NCBI RefSeq assembly: GCF_023264895.1
Contig: NZ_JAHFUY010000031.1
Coordinates: forward strand, 1 to 49,509
Reading direction: 5' to 3'
Source: Herbiconiux sp.
GTDB lineage: Bacteria; Actinomycetota; Actinomycetes; Actinomycetales; Microbacteriaceae
Length of the DNA stretch: 49,509 nt
Positions 1 to 7,851 of this stretch are shown in pieces. A program made the translations under genes and the position numbers. How positions within the stretch are numbered: the first letter of the stretch is position 1; the number at the start of each line of letters is the position of its first letter. The notes under the pieces are model-generated. The model ran no database searches and was not told the origin of the DNA. It worked only from the letters and a program-made list of their open reading frames with translations.

Positions 1-429
1 GGCGTTCTGCGCCGCGAGGGCCCAGTCGACGCGCGCCCGCGCCGCCTGCGCCTCGTGCTCCGCGATGAACCGTGAGATCGCGATGAACGGGGTGTCGTAG
101 GGGATCTCGACGAGAGGCAGACCCGCCTCGGCGCACGCCGCCACGAGCTCGGCCGGCGTGCCCTCGCGCACGACCTTGGTGCCGAAGCCGATCGCCACGA
201 CCCCCACCTCGGCGAGGCGTCGCACGTAGTCGCGGTAGTCGTCCGCGTCGTAGCCCACGAACTGGCGGCCCGTGGTGAGCAGGAGCTGCCCGGCGCCGAG
301 GAACGGGGTGGGGTCGGGGAGGTCCGAGTTGTGCGCCCAGTCGACCGCGTAGTCGTGCAGGTCCTGCGGGGTCAGGAGGTCCATCGCGAAGTCCCGTTCG
401 GCAAGGACGAGATCGAGGGTGATCGGCAT
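1..429 (-). CDS. PucR-family transcriptional regulator, N-terminal part (runs off the left edge)
   Basis: The 143 visible residues begin MPITLDLVLAERDF and match the N-terminal purine-catabolism-regulator (PucR) domain: an early leucine-rich stretch, a GAGQLLLTTG segment, then VVAIGFGTKV and GLPLVEIPYDTPF. The family's GGDEF-like middle and C-terminal PucR-type helix-turn-helix would lie left of the window. It is read divergently from gabT, and PucR-type regulators are commonly found beside GABA and purine catabolic genes, so control of the gab operon is the obvious inference. No Shine-Dalgarno precedes the ATG; a TAGGCT hexamer ends 7 nt before it, so a leaderless message is likely. The DNA-binding domain is not visible. 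Confidence 0.82.
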   Translation of the reverse strand, partial: MPITLDLVLAERDFAMDLLTPQDLHDYAVDWAHNSDLPDPTPFLGAGQLLLTTGRQFVGYDADDYRDYVRRLAEVGVVAIGFGTKVVREGTPAELVAACAEAGLPLVEIPYDTPFIAISRFIAEHEAQAARARVDWALAAQNA

Positions 430-435
430 GGGAGG

Positions 436-441
436 AGCCTA
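436..441 (-). promoter_or_regulatory. -10 element of the pucR-like gene, leaderless geometry
   Basis: On the minus strand TAGGCT lies 7 nt before the ATG, which would place the transcription start on or next to the start codon. No convincing -35 is seen. Confidence 0.5.
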
Positions 442-482
442 CCCGGACCGCCTGCCAGAATGTCAGTGTGCGGCGACCGGAC

Positions 483-495
483 TGCCGTAACGGCA
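483..495. promoter_or_regulatory. Candidate operator between pucR and gabT
   Basis: TGCCG-TAA-CGGCA is a perfect 5-bp inverted repeat just upstream of the expected -35 region of gabT, in the divergent intergenic stretch. Binding by the PucR-type regulator is inference from position only. Confidence 0.35.
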
Positions 496-519
496 TGAGC
501 CATCACGGTGCCGGCGACC

Positions 520-525
520 TACAGT
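520..525 (+). promoter_or_regulatory. -10 element of gabT, leaderless geometry
   Basis: TACAGT ends 8 nt before the ATG at 533. No ribosome binding site is present, so the mRNA probably starts at or beside the start codon. Confidence 0.5.
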
Positions 526-532
526 GGGTGCC

Positions 533-1885
533 ATGACCATGACTCTCGACAGCACCCTCGGAGGCCCGACGCTCGAGCAGCGCCGCCACCTCGTCACCTC
601 CATCCCCGGCCCCAAGTCGGCCGAGCTGCACGCCCGCAAGTCGGCTGCCGTGGCGAGCGGCGTGGGCGTCATGCTCCCGGTCTACGTGCAGGCGGCCGGC
701 GGCGGTGTGATCGTCGACGTCGACGGCAACTCGCTCATCGACTTCGGATCCGGGGTCGCCGTGACGGGCGTGGGCAACGCGGCCCCCGCCGTCGTCGAGG
801 CCGTCACCGCCCAGGTGGCGCAGTTCACCCACACCTGCTTCACCATCACGGGCTACGAGGGCTACATCGAGGTCGCCGAGGCCCTGAACGCGCTCACCCC
901 CGGCAGCTTCGACAAGCGCAGCGCGCTGTTCAACTCGGGTGCCGAGGCCGTGGAGAACGCCATCAAGATCGCGCGCCACTTCACGAAGAAGCAGGCCGTC
1001 GTGGCCTTCGACCACGGCTACCACGGCCGTACCAACCTCACGATGGCCCTCACCGCCAAGTCGATGCCCTACAAGAGCGGCTTCGGCCCGTTCGCGCCGG
1101 AGGTCTACCGCGCGCCGATGTCGTACCCGTTCCGCGACAACGGCCTCACCGGCCCCGAGGCCGCGCGCCGCGCGATCACCCAGATCGAGAAGCAGATCGG
1201 CGCCGACAACCTCGCCGCCGTCATCATCGAGCCCATCCAGGGCGAGGGCGGCTTCATCGAGCCCGCTCCCGGATTCCTGCCGGCCATCGCCGCCTGGGCG
1301 ACGGCCAACGGCGTCGTCTTCATCGCCGACGAGGTGCAGACCGGCTTCGCCCGCACGGGCCAGCTCTTCGCCTCCGAGCACGAGGGCCTCGAGCCCGACC
1401 TCATCGTGACCGCCAAGGGCATCGCCGGCGGCCTCCCGCTCTCGGCCGTCACCGGCCGCGCCGAGATCATGGACTCCGCCCACGCGGGCGGCCTCGGCGG
1501 CACCTACGGCGGCAACCCCATCGCCTGTGCGGCGGCGGTAGCGACCATCCGGAGCTTCCAGGAGGACGGCCTCATCGAGCGCGCCCGCAGCATCGGCACC
1601 CTCTTCCGGGGCCGCCTCAACGCTCTGCGGGCAGCGGATGCGCGCATCGGCGACGTCAGGGGCCGTGGCGCGATGATGGCGATCGAGATCGTCGACCCGG
1701 CCACAGGTGATCCGGATGCCGCCCTCACCGCGAAGATCGCCGCCTACGCTCACCAGAACGGCGTGGTGCTGCTCACCTGCGGCACCTACGGCAACGTGAT
1801 CCGGTTCCTGCCCCCGCTGAGCATCTCGGACGAGCTGATCACCGACGGGCTCGACGTCATCCGCGACGCGTTCATCGCCGCATGA
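533..1885 (+). CDS. gabT: 4-aminobutyrate aminotransferase
   Basis: PLP-dependent class III aminotransferase of 450 residues that moves the amino group of GABA to 2-oxoglutarate, giving succinic semialdehyde and glutamate. Visible signatures are NSGAEAVENAIKIAR (cofactor phosphate loop), the GEGGFIEPAPGFLP segment, DEVQTGFARTG with the cofactor-pyridine Asp, and the Schiff-base lysine near residue 295 in TAKGIAGGLPLSA. The length fits GabT. An in-frame GTG at 524 and a second ATG at 539 exist; 533 is preferred because a -10-like TACAGT lies 8 nt upstream. It is the first gene of gabT-gdhA-gabD and overlaps gdhA by 4 nt. Confidence 0.95.
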   Translation: MTMTLDSTLGGPTLEQRRHLVTSIPGPKSAELHARKSAAVASGVGVMLPVYVQAAGGGVIVDVDGNSLIDFGSGVAVTGVGNAAPAVVEAVTAQVAQFTHTCFTITGYEGYIEVAEALNALTPGSFDKRSALFNSGAEAVENAIKIARHFTKKQAVVAFDHGYHGRTNLTMALTAKSMPYKSGFGPFAPEVYRAPMSYPFRDNGLTGPEAARRAITQIEKQIGADNLAAVIIEPIQGEGGFIEPAPGFLPAIAAWATANGVVFIADEVQTGFARTGQLFASEHEGLEPDLIVTAKGIAGGLPLSAVTGRAEIMDSAHAGGLGGTYGGNPIACAAAVATIRSFQEDGLIERARSIGTLFRGRLNALRAADARIGDVRGRGAMMAIEIVDPATGDPDAALTAKIAAYAHQNGVVLLTCGTYGNVIRFLPPLSISDELITDGLDVIRDAFIAA

Positions 1886-3273
1886 GCGCCGCCCGCACGG
1901 CCACCGACAGCGCCGTCGGAGCTATGGGAGCGGACCCCGCCCGTGCTCGGGTCACCACCGAACCGGCTCCCGTGACCGCCCCCATCCCCACGATCGCCCA
2001 CGCGCACGCCGGCGCCTCGGCGCTCGCAGACGCCCGCGCCCAGCTCGCCGACGCCGTCGGTGAGCTCGGCTACGACGAGGGCACCTACGCCATGCTGGCC
2101 GCCGCGCGTCGCGAGCTCGCCGTGAGCATTCCGCTGCGGCGCGACGACGGCAGCACCCAGGTGCTCACGGGCTACCGCGTGCAGCACAACATCTCCCGCG
2201 GCCCCGCCAAGGGCGGTCTCCGCTATGCGCCCTCGGTGAACATCGACGAGGTGCGCGCGCTGGCGATGTGGATGACGTGGAAGTGCGCCCTGCTCGACGT
2301 GCCCTACGGCGGCGCGAAGGGCGGCATCGCGATCGACCCGCGACGCTACAGCACGCTCGAGCTCGAGCGGGTGACCCGACGGTTCACGAGCGAGATCCTG
2401 CCGATCATCGGCCCGCACCAGGACATCCCGGCGCCCGACCTCGGCACCGACGAGCAGACCATGGCGTGGATCCTCGACACCTACTCGGTGACGCAGGGGC
2501 ACACGGTGCCCGGCGTCGTCACCGGCAAGCCGCTCAGCCTCGGCGGCTCGCTCGGCCGCGCGAGCGCCACGAGCCGCGGTGTGGTGCACGTGGCGAAGGC
2601 GGCGCTGGAGTCGGAGGGCATCGATCCGCGGGGCGCCACCGCCGCCGTGCAGGGCTTCGGCAAGGTCGGCCGCGACGCCGCGCGCTTCCTCGAGCAGGAG
2701 GGTGCCCGGGTGGTCGCCGTGAGCGACCAGTACGGCGCCGTGCAGGCCGGGCTCGACGGCGCCGGCGGCACGAAGGGCCTCGACATCGAGGCGCTGGCCG
2801 CGCACGTCGACGCCACGGGCTCCGTGGTGGGCTTCGCCGGCGGCGACGCCCTCCCGCCCGCCGACCTCCTGACCCTCGAGGTCGACCTGCTGGTGCCGGC
2901 CGCCGTGGAGGGAGTGATCCACGAGGACAACGCCCGCGACATCCGTGCGCGTCTCATCGTGGAGGGCGCCAACGGACCGACCACGCGGGAGGCCGACCGC
3001 ATCCTGCGCGAGCGCGGGGTGGTCGTCGTGCCCGACATCCTCGCCAACGCCGGCGGCGTCATCGTCTCCTACTTCGAGTGGGTGCAGGCCAACCAGTCCT
3101 ACCGCTGGGACGTGCGCGACGTCGAGCAGCGTCTGGCCGAGCGGATGATCGCGGCGTGGCACGGGGTCTCCCGGTATGCTCGCGACAGCGGGATGACCCT
3201 GCGCGCGGCAGCCACCACCCTGGCCGTCCAGCGGGTCACCGAGGCGCATCGCCTGCGCGGTCTGTACCCCTGA
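1882..3273 (+). CDS. gdhA: Glu/Leu/Phe/Val dehydrogenase (glutamate dehydrogenase)
   Basis: NAD(P)-dependent oxidative deamination of glutamate to 2-oxoglutarate and ammonia. Family signatures: GYRVQHNISRGPAKGGLRY near residue 95, the catalytic lysine near residue 146 in DVPYGGAKGGI, the substrate loop PDLGTDEQTMAWI, the Rossmann motif QGFGKVGRDAARF, and the C-terminal LANAGGVIVSYFEWVQ. About 45 Ala/Pro-rich residues precede the conserved fold, an extension beyond the usual start. The ATG overlaps the gabT stop (ATGA), so translation is probably coupled. Its place in the operon suggests that it regenerates the 2-oxoglutarate used by GabT. Whether NAD or NADP is used cannot be told from the sequence. 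Confidence 0.93.
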   Translation: MSAARTATDSAVGAMGADPARARVTTEPAPVTAPIPTIAHAHAGASALADARAQLADAVGELGYDEGTYAMLAAARRELAVSIPLRRDDGSTQVLTGYRVQHNISRGPAKGGLRYAPSVNIDEVRALAMWMTWKCALLDVPYGGAKGGIAIDPRRYSTLELERVTRRFTSEILPIIGPHQDIPAPDLGTDEQTMAWILDTYSVTQGHTVPGVVTGKPLSLGGSLGRASATSRGVVHVAKAALESEGIDPRGATAAVQGFGKVGRDAARFLEQEGARVVAVSDQYGAVQAGLDGAGGTKGLDIEALAAHVDATGSVVGFAGGDALPPADLLTLEVDLLVPAAVEGVIHEDNARDIRARLIVEGANGPTTREADRILRERGVVVVPDILANAGGVIVSYFEWVQANQSYRWDVRDVEQRLAERMIAAWHGVSRYARDSGMTLRAAATTLAVQRVTEAHRLRGLYP

Positions 3274-3355
3274 TCCGCCCCGCCCGTGCGCCGGCCGAGC
3301 GCCGGCGCCTCTTCCTCCCCACGACCTCAGCAACCTCCTGACGAGAAGGACAGCA

Positions 3356-4822
3356 ATGACCGCATCGACCGAGACCGACCTCCTCGCCGGAGTGCCCGAC
3401 CGCCTCTTCATCGGCGGATCGTGGGTGCACGGCTCCACCGGCAAGACCTTCGACGTGATCGACCCCGCCACGGGCACCGTGATCAAGTCGATCGCCGACG
3501 CGACGCCGGAGGACGGAATGCGCGCCCTCGACGCCGCCGTGGCCGTGGCCGACGAGTGGGCGGCCACCGCACCACGCCAGCGCGGCGAGATCCTGCGCGG
3601 GGCGTTCGACCTGCTGCAGCAGCGCCGCGACGACATGGCTCTGCTCATGACGCTCGAGATGGGGAAGCCCCTCGCCGAGGCGCAGGGCGAGGTGACCTAC
3701 GGCGGCGAGTTCCTCCGCTGGTTCAGCGAGGAGGCCGTGCGCATCTCGGGCCGTTACGGCTCGAACCCCGAGGGCACCGGCCAGATGGTCGTCTCCCAGC
3801 GCCCGGTGGGCCCCTGCTACCTCATCACCCCGTGGAACTTCCCGCTCGCCATGGCGACCCGCAAGATCGCACCCGCGCTCGCCGCCGGCTGCACCGTGGT
3901 GGTCAAGCCCGCCGCGCTCACGCCGCTCACCACGCTCTTCGTGACCCGCCTGCTCGAGGAGGCCGGCCTGCCTGCGGGCGTCGTGAACATCGTCACGAGC
4001 TCGCAGTCGCGCGCCATCTCCGAGCCGATCATCGCCGACCCGCGGCTGCGCAAACTCAGCTTCACCGGCTCCACCCCCGTGGGCCGCACGCTCATGAAGC
4101 AGGCAGCCGACAACGTGCTGCGCACCTCCATGGAGCTCGGCGGCAACGCCCCGTTCGTGGTGTTCGGCGACGCCGACCTCGACAAGGCGGTCGACGGCGC
4201 GATGGCGGCCAAGTTCCGCAACATCGGCCAGGCCTGCACGGCGGCCAACCGCTTCATCGTGCACTCGTCGGTGGCGAAGGAGTTCGCCGACCGCCTCGCC
4301 GCCAAGGTCGACTCGCTGCGCGTGGGCCGCGGCACCGAGGAGGGCGTGGGGATCGGGCCGCTGATCGACGACAAGGCCGTCGACAAGGCCGACGAGCTCG
4401 TGCAGGACGCCGTGAACCGCGGCGCCACGCTCGTCTCGGGCGGCAAGCGGATCGAGGGCCCCGGCAGCTTCTACGAGCCCACCGTGGTCTCGAACGTGCC
4501 GTTCGACAGCGAGATCCTCCGCGAGGAGATCTTCGGCCCCGTGGTGAGCATCGTGCAGTTCGACGACGAGGACGAGGGCGTGCGCCTCGCCAACGACACC
4601 GAGTACGGGCTCGTCTCCTACGTCTTCACCGAATCGCTCGCCCGCGGTCAGCGCATGATCCAGAAGCTCGACACGGGCATGATGGGCCTGAACGTCGGAG
4701 TCATCTCGAACGCCGCCGCACCCTTCGGCGGGGTGAAGCAGTCGGGCCTCGGGCGCGAAGGCGGCGCCGAGGGGATCCACGAGTACCTCTCGACGAAGTA
4801 CACCCTCATCCCGAACAGCTGA
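3356..4822 (+). CDS. gabD: Succinate-semialdehyde dehydrogenase
   Basis: Aldehyde dehydrogenase superfamily member of 488 residues that oxidises succinic semialdehyde to succinate. It shows the N-terminal FIGGSWV, the TPWNFPLAM cofactor-binding segment, KPAALTPL, the catalytic Glu in SMELGGNAPFVVF, the nucleophilic Cys near residue 294 in GQACTAANRF, and the C-terminal EIFGPV. An AGAAGGA ribosome site precedes the ATG. It closes the GABA pathway begun by gabT; succinate would feed the sdhCDAB complex encoded about 25 kb away. Substrate choice is inferred from family resemblance plus operon context. Confidence 0.93.
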   Translation: MTASTETDLLAGVPDRLFIGGSWVHGSTGKTFDVIDPATGTVIKSIADATPEDGMRALDAAVAVADEWAATAPRQRGEILRGAFDLLQQRRDDMALLMTLEMGKPLAEAQGEVTYGGEFLRWFSEEAVRISGRYGSNPEGTGQMVVSQRPVGPCYLITPWNFPLAMATRKIAPALAAGCTVVVKPAALTPLTTLFVTRLLEEAGLPAGVVNIVTSSQSRAISEPIIADPRLRKLSFTGSTPVGRTLMKQAADNVLRTSMELGGNAPFVVFGDADLDKAVDGAMAAKFRNIGQACTAANRFIVHSSVAKEFADRLAAKVDSLRVGRGTEEGVGIGPLIDDKAVDKADELVQDAVNRGATLVSGGKRIEGPGSFYEPTVVSNVPFDSEILREEIFGPVVSIVQFDDEDEGVRLANDTEYGLVSYVFTESLARGQRMIQKLDTGMMGLNVGVISNAAAPFGGVKQSGLGREGGAEGIHEYLSTKYTLIPNS

Positions 4823-4886
4823 CCCACCTGGTCTGAGCCACCCGGCCTGAGCCCCTCGGCCCGAGCCACCCGGCCTGAGTCAGCCC
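4817..4886 (+). repeat. 14-bp tandem repeat overlapping the gabD stop codon
   Basis: Five degenerate 14-bp units resembling GTCTGAGCCACCCG run from 4817 to 4886. The first unit contains the gabD stop codon TGA (4820-4822). The array fills almost the whole space up to the convergent ABC permease. No mobile-element feature is present. Confidence 0.6.
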
Positions 4887-4893
4887 GCCCGGC

Positions 4894-6321
4894 CTACTCC
4901 GAAGCGAGGGCGCGCACCGGCGAGACCCGGGTGGCGCGCCGCGAGGGCACCACGGTGGCGGCGAGCGTGAGCAGCGCCGCCGCCACCGCCGTGCCCAGCA
5001 CGAGCTGCCACGGCACCACGGGCACGATGAACGCCGGCGCCCCCGGCATCGACGACAGCAGCGATTGGGCCCCCGCCCAGCCGTAGAAGATCCCCACCAC
5101 GAGCCCCACGAGCACGGCGGCGGCGGTGAGTTGTGCGCTCTCGACCGAGATCATGCGCCGAAGCTGCGCGGCGGTGAAGCCGAGCGCCCTCAGCAGCCCG
5201 AGCTCGCGGGTGCGCTGCAGCACGCTGAGCGAGAGGCTGTTGACGAGCCCCACCGCAGCGATCAGCGCACTGAACCCCAGGAGCGCCGAGAAGATCGCCA
5301 CGGTGGTGGTGATGACCGCGTCGAGCTGGGCCGCCATCTCCGGATCGTCGAAGGCCGAGCCGAGCACCTGGCGGTAGGTCGCGGCGGCGACCGCGAACAT
5401 GCTCACGAGGCCCACCCCGATGACGAGCCCGATGGTGGTCCGGGTGCTGCGCTCGGGGTACCGAACGGCGTTGAGCGCGGCCAGGCGAGCCGCCGCACCT
5501 CCGCCGAGGAGCCGACTGCCGAGGATGCGCCCCACGGCCCGGAGGGCGGGAGGCATCACGCGTCCGGCCCCGAGCACGAGCCCGGAGAACGACAGCATGC
5601 CGCCGAGCACCGCGGGCAGGATGCCGATCGGGTTCAGGCTGCCGATGACGATCCCGGCTGCGAGCAGGAGCGCGCCGAGCACGAGCAGCACGAGAGCCGC
5701 GGCGTTCCGCCCGCGCCGGCCACGGAGCTCCTCGTGACGGAGCTCCGTCGACCCGCCCAGCGCCTGCAGCGGCGAGACGTCGAGCACCCGGCGCGATCCC
5801 ACCCACGAGGCGAGCCAGGTGGTCAGGATCACGGCCACGATCGGCAGCGCGATCACCGGAGGAGCGAGGTCGTAGGGGAGCGCCGGTGCGTGACCGCCGG
5901 CCACGGCCACGGCCAGGAGCGCCGCGGACACGGCGGTGCCGAGGAGCGCTCCCAGCACACTGCCGACGACGCCCACGGCCAGGCCCTCCCTGGCGATCGC
6001 GCGGCGTCGGCTGCGTGCCGAGGCTCCGACGAGCCGCAGCAGCGCGATGGTGCGGGTGCGACCGGCCACGATGGTGGCGAACGTGTTCGAGGTCACGACG
6101 GCGCCCACGTAGACCGCGATGGCGATGAAGACGAAGCCGAGCACCGCGAGCACGAGCGCGACCATGCTGCTGGAGCCGGTGAGGTCGTCGGCGGCGATCA
6201 CGGCGGCCAGCGCCCCCGTGATCTGCAGCAGCGACACACCGAAGGCCGCCGAGAGCGCGGCGACGAGGATGCTCGGGGCATGCTGTCGAGCTGAGGCCGC
6301 GACGCCCCTCGACCCGGTCAT
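4894..6321 (-). CDS. FtsX-family ABC transporter permease
   Basis: A 475-residue membrane protein with two FtsX-like halves: an N-terminal helix followed by a membrane segment around AVIAADDLTGSSSMVALVLA, a middle region with GAGRVMP and the NAVRYPERSTRTT segment, and a C-terminal FtsX core with LLRALGFTAAQLRRMI and VVPSRRATRVSPVRALASE. The last motif is the typical FtsX/MacB-type permease ending. The start at 6321 gives an ATGA overlap with the upstream ATPase; a longer frame upstream lies inside that gene and is rejected. With its ATPase it probably exports a peptide or lipid-like compound, or acts on the envelope. The substrate is unknown. Confidence 0.88.
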   Translation of the reverse strand: MTGSRGVAASARQHAPSILVAALSAAFGVSLLQITGALAAVIAADDLTGSSSMVALVLAVLGFVFIAIAVYVGAVVTSNTFATIVAGRTRTIALLRLVGASARSRRRAIAREGLAVGVVGSVLGALLGTAVSAALLAVAVAGGHAPALPYDLAPPVIALPIVAVILTTWLASWVGSRRVLDVSPLQALGGSTELRHEELRGRRGRNAAALVLLVLGALLLAAGIVIGSLNPIGILPAVLGGMLSFSGLVLGAGRVMPPALRAVGRILGSRLLGGGAAARLAALNAVRYPERSTRTTIGLVIGVGLVSMFAVAAATYRQVLGSAFDDPEMAAQLDAVITTTVAIFSALLGFSALIAAVGLVNSLSLSVLQRTRELGLLRALGFTAAQLRRMISVESAQLTAAAVLVGLVVGIFYGWAGAQSLLSSMPGAPAFIVPVVPWQLVLGTAVAAALLTLAATVVPSRRATRVSPVRALASE

Positions 6322-7079
6322 GCGGCACCCTCCATGCCGAGCATGTAGTCGCTGATCTCGGCGGCGCTCGAGGGTCCCCGGTCTTCCACCACGCGTCCGT
6401 CCGCCAGGAACACGATGCGGTCCGCGTAGCTCGCGGCCACGGGATCGTGAGTCACCATCGCGATGCTCTGGCCGTAGTCCCGGCACGCCGACCGCAGAAG
6501 GCCGAGAACCTCCCGGCCGCTCCGCGAGTCGAGGTTGCCGGTCGGCTCGTCGGCGAAGACCAGGTCGGGCCGGGTGCCGAGCGCGCGCACGATCGCGACG
6601 CGCTGCTGCTGCCCGCCCGAGAGCTCGTGCGGCCGGTGCCGCAGCCGCTCCCTGAGATCGAGGGCGTCGATGAGGCCGTCGATCCGGAGCCGGTCGTCGG
6701 GGGAGGGGCGGCGGCCGTCGAGCTCGAACGGCAGCAGGATGTTGCCCTGCACATCGAGCGTCGGCACGAGGTTGAACGACTGGAAGACGAAGCCCACCCG
6801 TCGCCGTCGCAGCTCCGTGAGGCGGGCGTCGCCGAGGGTCGTGATCTCGGTGTCGCCGAGCCAGACGCGGCCGCCGGAGGGCGAGTCGAGGCCGGCCATG
6901 ATGTGCATGAGAGTCGACTTGCCCGATCCGCTCGGCCCCATCACGGCCGTGAACTCGTGGGGGCGGATGCCGATCGAGACGTCGTCGAGCGCCGTCACGG
7001 CGGTGTCGCCCCGGCCGTAGGACTTGCTGAGGTTCGCGACCCGGGCGACGAGGCCGAGGTCTGTCGTGGTGATCTCCAT
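6318..7079 (-). CDS. ABC transporter ATP-binding protein (MacB/LolD type)
   Basis: A 253-residue ATPase with Walker [11 protein letters not shown]-loop in [14 protein letters not shown], signature LSGGQQQR, Walker [10 protein letters not shown] and the H-loop VTHDPVAAS. The [19 protein letters not shown] stretch is typical of the family that drives FtsX-like permeases. Its stop codon overlaps the permease start by 4 nt, and the two-component genes follow upstream on the same strand. A TAGCGT hexamer ends 7 nt before the ATG, so the message is probably leaderless. Confidence 0.92.
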   Translation of the reverse strand: MEITTTDLGLVARVANLSKSYGRGDTAVTALDDVSIGIRPHEFTAVMGPSGSGKSTLMHIMAGLDSPSGGRVWLGDTEITTLGDARLTELRRRRVGFVFQSFNLVPTLDVQGNILLPFELDGRRPSPDDRLRIDGLIDALDLRERLRHRPHELSGGQQQRVAIVRALGTRPDLVFADEPTGNLDSRSGREVLGLLRSACRDYGQSIAMVTHDPVAASYADRIVFLADGRVVEDRGPSSAAEISDYMLGMEGAA

Positions 7080-7085
7080 GCTCCG

Positions 7086-7091
7086 ACGCTA
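7086..7091 (-). promoter_or_regulatory. -10 element of the FtsX-type ABC operon, leaderless geometry
   Basis: TAGCGT on the minus strand, 7 nt from the ATG, in the gap between the response regulator stop and the ATPase start. Confidence 0.5.
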
Positions 7092-7167
7092 CGGTCGGCC
7101 CGCCGGAGGCCGCGTCGGACGACGGGACGACCCTCGTACATCTCGAGGATGACGTCGAGCGCGCTGG

Positions 7168-7851
7168 TCAGACCAGGCCGTGCTCGTGCGCGAACACCAC
7201 GAGCTGCACGCGATCGCGCAGCTCGAGCTTTCCGAGCACGCGGCTGACGTGCGTCTTGACCGTGGCCTCGGAGAGGAACTCGGCCGAGGCGATCTCGGCG
7301 TTGCTGAGGCCCCGCGCGGCGAGGGCGAAGATCTCCTTCTCGCGCGCCGTGAGGGCGGCGAGGGCCCCGTGCGCCGCGGGTTCGGCCGACGCACGTCCCA
7401 CGGATGCCGTGCCCACGTGCTCGAAGAGCTCCCGCACGGCGGACGCCGACACCACCGCATCGCCCGCGTGCACGGTGCGGATGGCCGAGAGCAGGAACTC
7501 CGGATCGGCGTCCTTGAGCACGAAACCGCTCGCGCCGGCCCGGATCGCCCGCGCGGCGGCCTCGTCGAAGTCGAAGGTGGTGAGCACGATCACGCGGGGC
7601 AGTGGCTCTGCCGCAGACGCCGGCCGGGCGAGGATGCGCCTGGTCGCCTCGATGCCGTCGACACCGGGCATGCGCAGGTCCATGAGCACCACGTCGGCGC
7701 GGTGCTCGAGCGCGACCGCGGCACCCGCGGCCCCGTCGTCGGCCTCCGCGACCACCTCGAGGTCGGGCTGCGAGTCGACGACCATGCGCACGCCCGCGCG
7801 GAAGAGAGGCTGGTCGTCGACGAGGACGACCCGGATCGCGGAGTCGCTCAT
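7168..7851 (-). CDS. NarL/LuxR-type response regulator
   Basis: A 227-residue response regulator: receiver domain about 1-125 with acidic pair VDDQ near residues 11-14, phospho-acceptor Asp58 in LMDLRMPG, the switch Thr in VIVLTTFDFDEAA and conserved Lys in FVLKDADPEF; then a linker and a C-terminal LuxR-type helix-turn-helix from LTAREKEIF through SEATVKTHVSRVLGKL. The start at 7851 overlaps the kinase stop by 4 nt (ATGA); the frame continues upstream but only inside the kinase gene. The pair lies directly upstream of the FtsX-type ABC genes on the same strand, a common arrangement in which the system controls its neighbouring transporter. That link is inference. Confidence 0.93.
   Translation of the reverse strand: MSDSAIRVVLVDDQPLFRAGVRMVVDSQPDLEVVAEADDGAAGAAVALEHRADVVLMDLRMPGVDGIEATRRILARPASAAEPLPRVIVLTTFDFDEAAARAIRAGASGFVLKDADPEFLLSAIRTVHAGDAVVSASAVRELFEHVGTASVGRASAEPAAHGALAALTAREKEIFALAARGLSNAEIASAEFLSEATVKTHVSRVLGKLELRDRVQLVVFAHEHGLV

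Noticed and set aside
503..1753. Long antisense open frame opposite gabT, and similar long frames opposite many genes
   Set aside because: Composition is Arg/Gly/His/Ala-rich with no domain, typical of antisense shadows in 70% GC coding DNA.
6322..6486. Longer N-terminus for the FtsX-type permease
   Set aside because: The extension lies wholly inside the ATPase gene and lacks similarity; the ATG at 6321 gives a standard 4-nt overlap.
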